Positions 8,931 to 16,536 of a stretch of DNA of 26,985 bases are shown here, piece after piece (position 1 is the stretch's first letter; each line of letters opens with the position of its first letter). The DNA is from an uncultured Eubacteriales bacterium. GTDB lineage: Bacteria > Bacillota > Clostridia > Oscillospirales > CAG-272. The stretch covers positions 1 through 26,985 of the forward strand of contig URHR01000022.1 of the NCBI GenBank assembly GCA_900547725.1. The letters are read 5' to 3'. Below the pieces are notes generated by a model. That model did no database searches. It was not told where the DNA came from and worked only from the letters and a program-made list of their open reading frames with translations. Both the position numbers and the translations under genes were made by a program.

Positions 8931-11372
8931 ATGAATTTTAACCCGAATGCAAATGAAGTAAAAGAACAGATCGAAGGGATTCTGCAACGCCATTTCGGTT
9001 GCACGGCGGCGGAAGCGTCGCGCGACCAGATGTACAAGGCGGCGGCAATCGCCGTGCGCAATCTGCTGAGCGAAAAGCGATCCCTCTACAAGAAAAAAGT
9101 CAACGCTGCGGGCGGAAAGCGCGTGTACTATATGTGCATGGAATTCCTGCTCGGGCGGTCGCTCAAAACCAACCTGAATAACCTCGGGCTTGCCGACGCT
9201 TACAAAAAAGCACTGGGCGATTTGGGGTATGACCTGGATGACCTCTATGAGTGCGAGCCGGATGCGGGACTCGGAAACGGGGGACTCGGTCGCCTTGCCG
9301 CCTGCTTTATGGATTCGCTCTCGTCGCTCAACTACCCCGCAACGGGCTTTTCGCTCTGCTACGAATACGGCCTGTTCAAACAGATGATCGTGGACGGAAT
9401 GCAGGTGGAGCTGCCGGACGTCTGGCTTCCGGGCGGCGAGGTCTGGCTCATTCCGCGAACCGACCGCATCTATAAGGTGCATTTCGGCGGTCGCGTGATT
9501 GAAAACTGGCGCGAGGACGGGCATTGCGACATCCGCTACGAGGGCGGCGAGGAGTACGAGGCAGTGCCTTACGACATGATGATCTCGGGCGCGGACAGCG
9601 AGGCTGTCAGCCAACTCCGTCTGTGGCGCGCGCGGGATATTCAGAACTTCAACATGGGTTTGTTTACGCAGGGACAGTACGCAAAGGCGCTGGAGGAAAG
9701 CAACAACGCCGAAATCATCACCAAGGTGCTGTACCCGTCGGATAACCATGCCGAGGGCAAACTGCTCCGTCTGACCCAGCAGTATTTTCTGGTGTCCGCC
9801 TCGGTGCAGAGCATCATCCGCGACCACCTCGCGGTCTACGGCACACTGGAAAACCTGCCAGACAAGGTTGCAATCCATATCAACGATACGCACCCTGCGC
9901 TCTGCATTCCCGAGCTGATGCGGATTCTGGTCGACGATTATTTCTTCGATTGGGATCACGCGTGGAATATCGTCACGCGCACCGTGTCCTACACCAACCA
10001 CACGGTGATGCCCGAGGCGTTGGAGACATGGAATGAGGATCTGTTCAAGCTCCGTCTGCCGCGTATCTATATGATCGTCAAGGAGATTAACGAGCGCTTC
10101 TGCCGCGAGGCATGGAAGGCATTCCCGGGAAACTGGAACCGCATTTCGCAGATGAGCATCGTCGGCTACGATCAGGTGCGCATGGCGAACCTCTCGGTGG
10201 TCGGTTCGCATTCGGTCAACGGCGTGTCGAAACTGCATTCGCAGATTCTCAAGGACTCCACCTTCAAGGATTTCTATAAGATGTATCCGGAGCGCTTTGA
10301 CAACGTGACCAACGGAATCGCGCACCGCCGCTGGCTGTGCTATTCCAACCCCGAACTGTCCGCGCTGATTACCGAGTGCATCGGTGACGGTTTCCGCCAC
10401 AACCCCGAGGAACTTTCGGAGTTTGCGAAGTTTGCGGACGATCAGTCGGTTCTCACGCGTCTGCGCGCCATCAAGCACGACAACAAGATCGCGTTTTCGA
10501 ACATGATTTTCCGCAAAACGGGAATGCGCATTGACACGCACTCGGTCTACGACGTGCAGATCAAGCGCCTGCACGAGTACAAGAGGCAGTTGCTCAACGC
10601 GCTGAATATCATCGGGCTGTATCTCGATCTGGAGGAGAACCCCAATCTGGATCTGCAGCCGCAGACCTTCCTCTTTGGCGCAAAGGCGGCGCCCGGGTAC
10701 GACATGGCAAAGCGGATTATCAAGCTGCTTTGCATGATTTCCAAGGACATCAATCAGCGTCCCGCCATCCGCGAGAAGCTGAATCTGGTGTTTTTGGAAG
10801 ATTACAACGTCAGCCTTGCCGAGGCGCTTGTGCCGTCGGCGGAGATCAGCGAGCAGATTTCCCTTGCGGGTAAGGAAGCAAGCGGAACGGGTTGCATGAA
10901 GCTGATGATCAACGGCGCGCTGACCATCGGAACGCTGGACGGCGCGAATGTGGAGATGCAGGATGCGGCAGGCAAGGAGAATATGTTCATCTTCGGTCTG
11001 ACCGCAGAGGAAGTGGAAGCGCTGTGGCTTTCGGGCTACAAGTCGGCGAACTATTATGCCTCCAACGAGCGCCTGAAGCGGATTGTCGACCGCCTTTCCG
11101 TCGGCTTTGCGGGAGAGTCCTTTGCGGATATCGCGTCGTACCTGCTCAACGGGCACGGCATTGCTGACCCGTATATGTGTCTGGCGGACTTTGAGTCCTA
11201 CCGCACGACCCACGAAAAGATGATTGCGGCTTACCGCGACAAAGAGCGTTGGAATCGGATGTCGCTGTACAACATTGCGGCGGCGGGTCACTTTGCGGCG
11301 GATCGCAGCATTGAGGAATACGCGCAACGCATCTGGAATCTCAAAAAGATCCCCGCTCCGGACAAGAAGTAA
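8931..11372 (+). CDS. glgP: Glycogen/starch phosphorylase GlgP (GT35)
   Basis: An 813-residue PLP-dependent phosphorylase that releases glucose-1-phosphate from glycogen chain ends. Family landmarks include YYMCMEFLLGRSL and GNGGLGRLAACFMDS near the N-terminus, the HINDTHPAL segment, and the cofactor site EASGTGCMK with PLP lysine K657 followed by INGALTIGTLDGANVE. A Cys replaces the Asn usual two residues before that Lys. I chose the ATG at 8931, preceded by GGAAAGG, over a TTG at 8823 because family homology begins there. The 129-base gap after glgA contains a small CCGCTC...GAGCGG hairpin just upstream of the ribosome binding site. It is the last gene of the operon, pairing glycogen breakdown with synthesis. 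Confidence 0.96.
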   Translation: MNFNPNANEVKEQIEGILQRHFGCTAAEASRDQMYKAAAIAVRNLLSEKRSLYKKKVNAAGGKRVYYMCMEFLLGRSLKTNLNNLGLADAYKKALGDLGYDLDDLYECEPDAGLGNGGLGRLAACFMDSLSSLNYPATGFSLCYEYGLFKQMIVDGMQVELPDVWLPGGEVWLIPRTDRIYKVHFGGRVIENWREDGHCDIRYEGGEEYEAVPYDMMISGADSEAVSQLRLWRARDIQNFNMGLFTQGQYAKALEESNNAEIITKVLYPSDNHAEGKLLRLTQQYFLVSASVQSIIRDHLAVYGTLENLPDKVAIHINDTHPALCIPELMRILVDDYFFDWDHAWNIVTRTVSYTNHTVMPEALETWNEDLFKLRLPRIYMIVKEINERFCREAWKAFPGNWNRISQMSIVGYDQVRMANLSVVGSHSVNGVSKLHSQILKDSTFKDFYKMYPERFDNVTNGIAHRRWLCYSNPELSALITECIGDGFRHNPEELSEFAKFADDQSVLTRLRAIKHDNKIAFSNMIFRKTGMRIDTHSVYDVQIKRLHEYKRQLLNALNIIGLYLDLEENPNLDLQPQTFLFGAKAAPGYDMAKRIIKLLCMISKDINQRPAIREKLNLVFLEDYNVSLAEALVPSAEISEQISLAGKEASGTGCMKLMINGALTIGTLDGANVEMQDAAGKENMFIFGLTAEEVEALWLSGYKSANYYASNERLKRIVDRLSVGFAGESFADIASYLLNGHGIADPYMCLADFESYRTTHEKMIAAYRDKERWNRMSLYNIAAAGHFAADRSIEEYAQRIWNLKKIPAPDKK

Positions 11373-11396
11373 GGAAATTATAAAATCATAAAAAAG

Positions 11397-11426
11397 AGAA
11401 GGCTCTTTCGGGAGTCTTCTTTTTTT
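11397..11426 (+). terminator. Rho-independent terminator of the glg operon
   Basis: Stem AGAAGGCTC (11397-11405), loop TTTCGG, arm GAGTCTTCT (11412-11420), with one G-U pair, followed by six T. It lies 24 bases past the glgP stop. Confidence 0.85.
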
Positions 11427-11429
11427 GAT

Positions 11430-11783
11430 GGAACTTTTTATATTCCCTACACGAGTGCCGAGATCCCGCCTGCCGGCGCCCCTTCGGGGTTCGACTCCGC
11501 GGCATTTGCCGATTGTATCGTTCACCGTTATGAGGCGCTGCCGCTCCGCTTAGGATGACACGGAAGAGGAGCGATTCATAAGATATAATCCTTAAGTTGA
11601 TAAAGTTACTTAACACACCAATATTGTATCACTCACGAAACGACCAGCCTCCGTGTCATCCTGAGCGGAGCGGCACCACCGTATATCGGCGAGCGCGAAA
11701 ACCAGCCATTGCCGCGCAGTCGAACCCCGAAGGGGCGCCGGCAGGCGGGATCTCGGCACTCGTGCATGGATTATAAAAGTTCC
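11430..11783. repeat. 354-base foldback (MITE-like) inverted repeat
   Basis: The left end (11430-about 11500) is the imperfect reverse complement of the right end (about 11716-11783), including GAGATCCCGCCTGCCGGCGC and the CCCCTTCGGGG core. A second inverted block pairs 11540-11566 (CCGCTCCGCTTAGGATGACA) with 11649-11674. The centre (about 11567-11648) is AT-rich. No transposase or open reading frame is inside. Gut Clostridia carry many such non-coding foldback repeats, so this is likely a non-autonomous mobile or repeat element. It occupies most of the first half of the 857-base gap between glgP and the next gene. Confidence 0.8.
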
Positions 11784-11957
11784 GCTTTCCACCTCGGAAA
11801 GGATGCGGGCGGAATCTCGACAGGATGTGTATCCCGCCCCCGATATTTGTTCACTTTTGGTTAATGGAACGGGATTTCCAACGATCCTTTTTGCGTTCTT
11901 TACAAAAAATCAAAAGCGCCATGCAAAAAATCCGTAGCTTTTGCGGGGCGCGCATGC

Positions 11958-11993
11958 TATAATGAAGCTATCATACCGATATAGGAGGAAAAG
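11958..11993 (+). promoter_or_regulatory. Candidate promoter and start-less Shine-Dalgarno site
   Basis: TGCTATAAT (TATAAT at 11958-11963) looks like an extended -10, but the hexamer 17 bases upstream (TAGCTT) is a poor -35. About 20 bases downstream is ATAGGAGGAAAAG (11981-11993), a strong ribosome binding site with no start codon after it. The same GGAGGAAAAG string recurs directly before the real start of the next gene at 12230. Confidence 0.45.
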
Positions 11994-12120
11994 TTCGGGG
12001 GGGTCAGGGAGGTTTGGAGGGTAGGTGACAGATTTTGCAACGCAAAATCTCGTCAATAGCGGCTTTGCCGCGTTAAGCCCGTCTTTCAAGGGGTCTCCCT
12101 GCGCCTCCAAGGTCTTTCTT
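11994..12120. repeat. Palindrome-rich intergenic block
   Basis: G-rich left part, then a hairpin AGATTTTGC-AAC-GCAAAATCT (12030-12050) extended by TGAC/GTCA, then GCGGC-TTT-GCCGC (12059-12071). It closes with CTCCCTG and CCTCC motifs that can pair with CAGGGAG and GGAGG near the left end. No convincing coding frame. It looks like another inserted repeat separating the promoter at 11958 from the gene at 12230. Confidence 0.5.
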
Positions 12121-12184
12121 CTTTTTCTCGTAAAAGTTAAATAATCGGAAAGAAAATGGTAAAGAAAAGAAAGGGAAAATGTTG

Positions 12185-12190
12185 TATAAT
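12185..12190 (+). promoter_or_regulatory. Candidate -10 box for the isomerase operon
   Basis: TATAAT lies 39 bases upstream of the gene start. No recognisable -35 hexamer is present at 16-18 bases, so this is only a weak call. Confidence 0.35.
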
Positions 12191-12229
12191 ATAGGAAAAG
12201 GGCGGAAAGCCCGCGAGGAGGAAAAGAGC

Positions 12230-13084
12230 ATGAAACTCGGAGTTATTACGGATTGCCTGAAGCAGCCGGTGCGGGAAGCAGTCATGACTGCAAAGTCGCT
12301 CGGCATAACGGGCGTACAGATTTACGCAACAAAAGGAACTTTTTCGCCCGACGCACTTGATGCGGCGGCAAGAGCAGATTTCTGTGCATTCCTGAAAGAA
12401 AACGGCATGGAAGTTTCAGCCCTCTGCGGCGATATGGGCGGCTACGGTTTTGAGCGGGAAGAGGATAACGTTGCCCGCGTGGAAAAGACCAAAGCCATCA
12501 TCGATCTGGCGGTTGACCTCGGCACGCATATTGTCACCACCCACATCGGCGTGATTCCCGCAGATGACAGCAACCCGCGCTTCGGTGTGATGCAGCGCGC
12601 GCTGACCGAATGCGGCCTTTACGCAAAGTCCAAGGGCGTGACGCTCGCAATCGAAACGGGTCCCGAAGTCGCAACCACCCTGTTGCATTTTCTCGAGGGC
12701 ACAAAAGGCGGCGTGGGCGTAAACCTTGACCCCGCAAACTTTGTCATGGTGAGCGGGCAAGACCCCGCCGACGCGGTGGATCTGCTCGGAAAATACATCG
12801 TTCATACCCACCTCAAGGACGGGAAAAAGCTCAACAGCGACGCGACCCCCGAGCAGATCTATCACGGCTTTGCGGTTGGCGGCGTGGAAGCGCTGAATGC
12901 CCACAAGTCCTTTATCGAACTGCCCATCGGCGAGGGAACTGTGCCGTGGGATCGCTACCTCGCCGCGCTCCGCAGAGTGGGCTATGACGGTTACCTGACC
13001 ATCGAGCGCGAGGCGGGCGAGCAACCGCTGGAGGATATCCGCGGGGCGGTCGGCTTTATCCGCGGCAAGGTGAATTTCGACTAA
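12230..13084 (+). CDS. Sugar-phosphate isomerase/epimerase-like TIM-barrel protein
   Basis: A 284-residue cytoplasmic protein of the xylose isomerase-like / AP endonuclease 2 superfamily. It begins MKLGVITDCL, typical of the first barrel strand. Four likely metal ligands sit at the ends of strands: E142 in AIETG, D167 in NLDPAN, H194 in VHTHLKD and E259 in TIERE. This pattern fits a divalent-metal sugar isomerase or epimerase, but the substrate cannot be read from sequence. The start is fixed by GAGGAGGAAAAG at 12214-12225; an earlier ATG at 12179 has no such site. A nucleoside hydrolase-like gene starts 10 bases after the stop, then an AraC regulator, so a small catabolic operon is likely. 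Confidence 0.88.
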   Translation: MKLGVITDCLKQPVREAVMTAKSLGITGVQIYATKGTFSPDALDAAARADFCAFLKENGMEVSALCGDMGGYGFEREEDNVARVEKTKAIIDLAVDLGTHIVTTHIGVIPADDSNPRFGVMQRALTECGLYAKSKGVTLAIETGPEVATTLLHFLEGTKGGVGVNLDPANFVMVSGQDPADAVDLLGKYIVHTHLKDGKKLNSDATPEQIYHGFAVGGVEALNAHKSFIELPIGEGTVPWDRYLAALRRVGYDGYLTIEREAGEQPLEDIRGAVGFIRGKVNFD

Positions 13085-13094
13085 GAAAAACGTC

Positions 13095-14027
13095 ATGCTG
13101 ACAAGAGAACAACTGATCCGGAATCTGGAGCCTCCGCGCGGGCGGGTGGATGTCATTCTGGATACCGACACCTTCAACGAGGCGGATGATCAGTACGCGC
13201 TTTCCTACCTGCTCCTGTCGGGGGAAAAACTGAACACGGTCGGCATCTGCGCCGCGCCGTTTCTCAATGCCAACAGCACCTCGCCTGCCGACGGAATGGA
13301 GAAGAGCTATCGGGAAATCCTGAAGCTGTTGGGACTGTTGCACCGCGAGGATCTGATCCCTGCGGTCATGCGCGGGGCGTGTGACTATCTGCCGGACGAA
13401 AAAACGCCGGTGGTGACCGACGCATCCGAATTCATGGTGCGGGAGGCGCGGAAGCACTCGCCAGAGAACCCGCTTTATATCGTTTCCATCGCGGCGGCAA
13501 CCAATGTTGCTTCGGCGATCCTGACCGACCCCGTGGCGATGACCGAGAATGTGGTTCACGTCTGGCTCGGCGGGCACGCGCTCCACTGGGTCGACACCAA
13601 CGAGTTCAATATGCGGCAGGATGTTGCGGCGGCGCGGATTCTGTTCGGTTGCGGCGCGCCGCTGGTTCAGCTTCCGTGTTGCGGTGTGGTGACGGGCTTT
13701 GCCACGACCAAGCCCGAGCTGGAGCACTGGCTGAGCGGCAAGAATCCGCTTTGCGATTATCTGGTCAGAATCGCGGTGGACGATGTGGAGTCGCGCCACA
13801 AGGGCATTGCGTGGGATCGTACCATCTGGGACGTGACGGCGGTCGGTTGGCTGCTCAACGAAAACGACCGCATGATGCTGTCCTATCTGCGCCCTGCGGC
13901 GATTCCGCAATACGACAATACCTATTCGGAACAGCCCACGCGCCATCCCATGCGGTATGTCTATTTCATCAAGCGGTACGACCTGATGACCGATCTGTTC
14001 CTGAAACTGGCAGGAGCAGGCCAATAA
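13095..14027 (+). CDS. Nucleoside hydrolase-like protein (IUNH superfamily)
   Basis: A 310-residue protein related to inosine/uridine-preferring nucleoside hydrolases, which cleave the N-glycosidic bond to release ribose and base. The N-terminal Asp cluster is present as DTDTFNEADDQ (residues 23-33), a variant of the usual DTDPGxDDA calcium-binding motif. A later EFNMRQDVAAA segment matches the conserved N-x-x-x-D region near the second half of the active site. No signal peptide is seen. The start has only a weak ribosome binding site and lies 10 bases after the isomerase stop, so translational coupling is likely. Pairing with a sugar isomerase suggests salvage of a sugar from a nucleoside or similar N-glycoside; that is inference. 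Confidence 0.85.
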   Translation: MLTREQLIRNLEPPRGRVDVILDTDTFNEADDQYALSYLLLSGEKLNTVGICAAPFLNANSTSPADGMEKSYREILKLLGLLHREDLIPAVMRGACDYLPDEKTPVVTDASEFMVREARKHSPENPLYIVSIAAATNVASAILTDPVAMTENVVHVWLGGHALHWVDTNEFNMRQDVAAARILFGCGAPLVQLPCCGVVTGFATTKPELEHWLSGKNPLCDYLVRIAVDDVESRHKGIAWDRTIWDVTAVGWLLNENDRMMLSYLRPAAIPQYDNTYSEQPTRHPMRYVYFIKRYDLMTDLFLKLAGAGQ

Positions 14028-14059
14028 GCGGAAAACCGTGAGCGAGCGGAGGTATCCGG

Positions 14060-14959
14060 ATGATGGAGGAAACAACCTACCGTTATCATTTCAATAACAT
14101 CAGCGCGGAGCGGCTCAAATGCGGCGGCTTCGCGCTCTATCAGTACGGCGAATTATGGTGTCTTGCAAATTCCCGTATCGGGCGGCACACGCAGTGCTGT
14201 TATGAACTGACCTATGTGTTGGCAGGCTCGGGGACGGTTCGGACGGGAAGTCTGGAGCACCGTGTGCGGGCGAACGACTGCGTGGTGTCGCTTCCCGACG
14301 AGATTCACTCCATCACGCCGGACAGCGAAGATCCGTTGCGGTTTGCCTTTATTGCGTTCGAGCGCAATCCGGGGAATCCTTCCTGCGCGTATCTGTTCGA
14401 TGAGATCGGGCGACTGTTCCGCGACGAGAAATCGCGCTGTGTGCCGATGCGGGACAGGAGCGCGCTGATTGTGCGAATCTTTTCGGAGTTGCAAAGCGAT
14501 AGCCTGTACCGCATGGAAATGACGGGGTATCTGCTCTCGGAGCTGTTGGTTGAGCTGATCCGCGCGGGAATGAACGAACGGGCGGACAGCTATTTTCCGA
14601 AAATTACCGACGACTCGGTGTTGGTTTACCGTCTGGAGACCTACATCACGGACAACATCTGCACGCTGACCAAGCTTGAAAATCTGGAAAAGGTATTCAA
14701 CTACAATTACAGCTACCTTTCCAAACGGTTTCGGAGCATTACGGGTAAGCATCTGAGCACGTTCTACCTCTCCTGTCGGATGAAGGAGGCGGACAGGCTT
14801 CTTTCGGAGGGGCTGACCGTCACGCAGGTGAGCGAACAGCTGGGCTATTCGTCGATTCACAGTTTCTCACGAAGCTACAAGCACTTTTACGGCGTCAACC
14901 CCTCGCGCCACGCAGAGAAGGTCGCGGAGGATGCGGAGGACGCGGGAGACGCGACTTAG
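14060..14959 (+). CDS. AraC-family transcriptional regulator
   Basis: A 299-residue regulator. The N-terminal half (about 25-120) looks like a cupin-type sensing domain, with YVLAGSGTVRTG and a VSLPDEIHSI segment. The C-terminal half (about 195-290) has the paired helix-turn-helix of the AraC family, including YNYSYLSKRFRSITGKHLS and the signature SEQLGYSSIHSFSRSYKHFY. A CGGAGGT site lies seven bases before the ATG. It starts 32 bases after the nucleoside hydrolase-like gene, so it probably regulates its own operon in response to a sugar or nucleoside. The last about ten residues are acidic (Glu/Asp/Ala-rich) and run into a hairpin that includes the stop codon. Confidence 0.92.
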   Translation: MMEETTYRYHFNNISAERLKCGGFALYQYGELWCLANSRIGRHTQCCYELTYVLAGSGTVRTGSLEHRVRANDCVVSLPDEIHSITPDSEDPLRFAFIAFERNPGNPSCAYLFDEIGRLFRDEKSRCVPMRDRSALIVRIFSELQSDSLYRMEMTGYLLSELLVELIRAGMNERADSYFPKITDDSVLVYRLETYITDNICTLTKLENLEKVFNYNYSYLSKRFRSITGKHLSTFYLSCRMKEADRLLSEGLTVTQVSEQLGYSSIHSFSRSYKHFYGVNPSRHAEKVAEDAEDAGDAT

Positions 14960-14985
14960 GGGGCTTCTTTCGGGAAGCCCCCTAA
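14956..14985 (+). terminator. Stop-codon-overlapping GC hairpin after the AraC gene
   Basis: Perfect 12-bp stem TTAGGGGGCTTC with loop TTTCGG and its complement. The TAG stop at 14957-14959 is inside the left arm. No T-run follows, so it may block mRNA decay rather than terminate transcription. The rest of the gap to 15198 shows a small ACATCC-GAA-GGATGT hairpin and no convincing gene. Confidence 0.4.
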
Positions 14986-15198
14986 GAACCCCGGAACTTG
15001 CCTCAAAAAAGGGGGCTGCGTTGCCGTTTTTATGGTACGGATTTTCTTTTTGCTTTTCCGAACATCCGAAGGATGTCAGGGAGGGCATTTTTGTTTTGGC
15101 AGGGAAAACGCGGATGCGGTTGAAACTGTTTGCCCGCCCTTATCCGTCACGGTGCGATTCGCATTCCCGCCGTTTTCTTGCCGAAATATAACAAAAAG

Positions 15199-15295
15199 AA
15201 AGGGGAAAAATCCCCTTTGGCGAATTTTGAGGGTGCTCAGAAAACTTCTTTCAGGAAGTTTCCTGAGCAGGGGTCGGGGCAGAGCCGTGAGGTTT
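15199..15295. repeat. Dispersed three-hairpin element, copy C, overlapping the end of an AraC gene
   Basis: Hairpin I is AAAGGGGA-AAAA-TCCCCTTT (15199-15218). Hairpin II is GCTCAG...CTGAGC (15235-15268, one mismatch). Hairpin III is TCGGGGC-AGA-GCCGTGA (15274-15290, imperfect). Read on the minus strand, III then II then I is followed by a T-rich stretch (TTCTTTTTGTTAT), which makes hairpin I a probable terminator for the AraC gene at 15251-16222. The gene's stop codon lies inside hairpin II. Confidence 0.75.
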
Positions 15296-16222
15296 TTCCA
15301 TCCGATCTCCGCGTTTCTTTTTGCGGTAGTCGGTGGGGGACATCCTGTAACGGCGCATGAAACTGCGGAAGAAGATGGAAGGCTCGGAGAAGCCGACCCG
15401 TCTGTGAATCTCCTTAATGGGCAGATTCGTTGTGGAGAGCAGGAGCGATGCGCGGAAAAGCTGCTCGCGGGTGATGTACTTTTTCGGGTTTTCACCCATC
15501 AGCTCGGTAAACAGCTTGCGGAAGTAGGGCTGACTGAAATGGCAGATTTCCGCCATTTCGGCAATGCCGATGCAGTTGCCGCTTTCCAACCCCTTGGAAA
15601 AGGCGACCAACGCGGGCATAATCTTGTTTGTCTCGGTGTTGAGAACCTGTGTGGTGTCGGTGCTCCCGTCCCGCGTCCGCGAGAGCAGAACCAGCAGATT
15701 GACCAGCTCGGTCAGGAGACAGTCCTCGTCAAAGGGCGTTTCGGGCGAGCCTTGTGACAGCGCGGTGATCGCCTGCATCGCCTCGGACAGCGCGTGGAAA
15801 CGGTCGGGCGGGAACACGCCGCCAAGACGGCAGCCGTCAAGCAGACTTTTCAGAAATTCGGGGTCGGGAGACAGATGCGCCGAGTGAAGAGAAGTCGGCA
15901 GAAAGCTGATGAAATGCCACTCGGCAGGCTGACCGATCGCTACATTGTAATGGCTCTGGTAGGGCAGAATGATCTGCACGTCTCCCGCGTGGTAGGGAAT
16001 GGTGCGGTTGCCGAGGTACAGCAAACCCGAGCCGCCCAGACACAGCCCGATCTCCATGTCTACATGATAATGAAGAAATTCAATCGGCCGTGGCTTAAGA
16101 TGATATGTGCTGACGCGGCACATCGGCCAACGCACATAGGGGGGAGAGGTCTCAAACAGACAGGGAAGCGGCTCATCGAGAATTCCGCCCGTCAGAGCGG
16201 GCGGTGCGGCTGTTTCTTTCAT
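15251..16222 (-). CDS. AraC-family transcriptional regulator, divergent from the secreted-protein cluster
   Basis: A 323-residue regulator. The N-terminal region (about 40-140) resembles an AraC-type cupin with HYHVDMEIGLCLGGSG and DVQIILPYQSHYN. The C-terminal about 100 residues form the double helix-turn-helix, with GIAEMAEICHFSQPYFRKLF and IHRRVGFSEPSIFFRSFMRRY. I chose the ATG at 16222 because AAAGGAG lies seven or eight bases upstream; a TTG at 16246 gives a longer but unlikely form. The last about 17 codons are encoded by repeat copy C, so the tail after KKKRGDRM is probably recently acquired. It is transcribed away from the gene at 16537, as expected for a regulator of that cluster. 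Confidence 0.92.
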   Translation of the reverse strand: MKETAAPPALTGGILDEPLPCLFETSPPYVRWPMCRVSTYHLKPRPIEFLHYHVDMEIGLCLGGSGLLYLGNRTIPYHAGDVQIILPYQSHYNVAIGQPAEWHFISFLPTSLHSAHLSPDPEFLKSLLDGCRLGGVFPPDRFHALSEAMQAITALSQGSPETPFDEDCLLTELVNLLVLLSRTRDGSTDTTQVLNTETNKIMPALVAFSKGLESGNCIGIAEMAEICHFSQPYFRKLFTELMGENPKKYITREQLFRASLLLSTTNLPIKEIHRRVGFSEPSIFFRSFMRRYRMSPTDYRKKKRGDRMEKPHGSAPTPAQETS

Positions 16223-16269
16223 GGCGGGACTCCTTTCCGCTTGCAAAACACGGCAAAATGACTGTCTAT

Positions 16270-16298
16270 ATTATGACACGAAGCAGGCGAAAAGTCAA
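16270..16298 (-). promoter_or_regulatory. Promoter for the divergent AraC gene
   Basis: On the minus strand, TTGACT (16293-16298), 17-base spacer, CATAAT (16270-16275). About 48 bases upstream of the AraC start. Confidence 0.6.
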
Positions 16299-16410
16299 GA
16301 GGAAAACACCAAATTATTCTTTGATCTGGCAGAAAAGCAAAGAAAAAGAGCGAAAAGCAAAAGAAAATCGTTTTTGCACGATTTAAGGGAAGGGAGGCGC
16401 GTTTCTGCAC

Positions 16411-16439
16411 TTTACAAAGCACTCTGAATATGTTATAAT
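16411..16439 (+). promoter_or_regulatory. Sigma-A promoter for the secreted beta-helix/MBL cluster
   Basis: TTTACA (16411-16416), 17-base spacer, TATAAT (16434-16439). About 98 bases upstream of the start at 16537. It lies about 110 bases from the divergent AraC promoter, a distance that would allow shared regulation. Confidence 0.7.
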
Positions 16440-16536
16440 TGATAACGAACGGGAGGGAATAACTTACTGATTGTGCAGAATGACAATCCATGGTGGAATT
16501 CCGTCTCGAAATCAAAAAAACGGAGGAAAAGTAGAA

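Noticed and set aside
8841..11525. 894-residue minus-strand open frame across glgP
   Set aside because: Antisense shadow of the phosphorylase gene. It runs through the operon terminator and into the foldback repeat and has no recognisable domain or ribosome binding site.
15032..15757. 241-residue plus-strand frame opposite the AraC gene at 15251-16222
   Set aside because: Antisense to a clear helix-turn-helix protein and running through repeat copy C.
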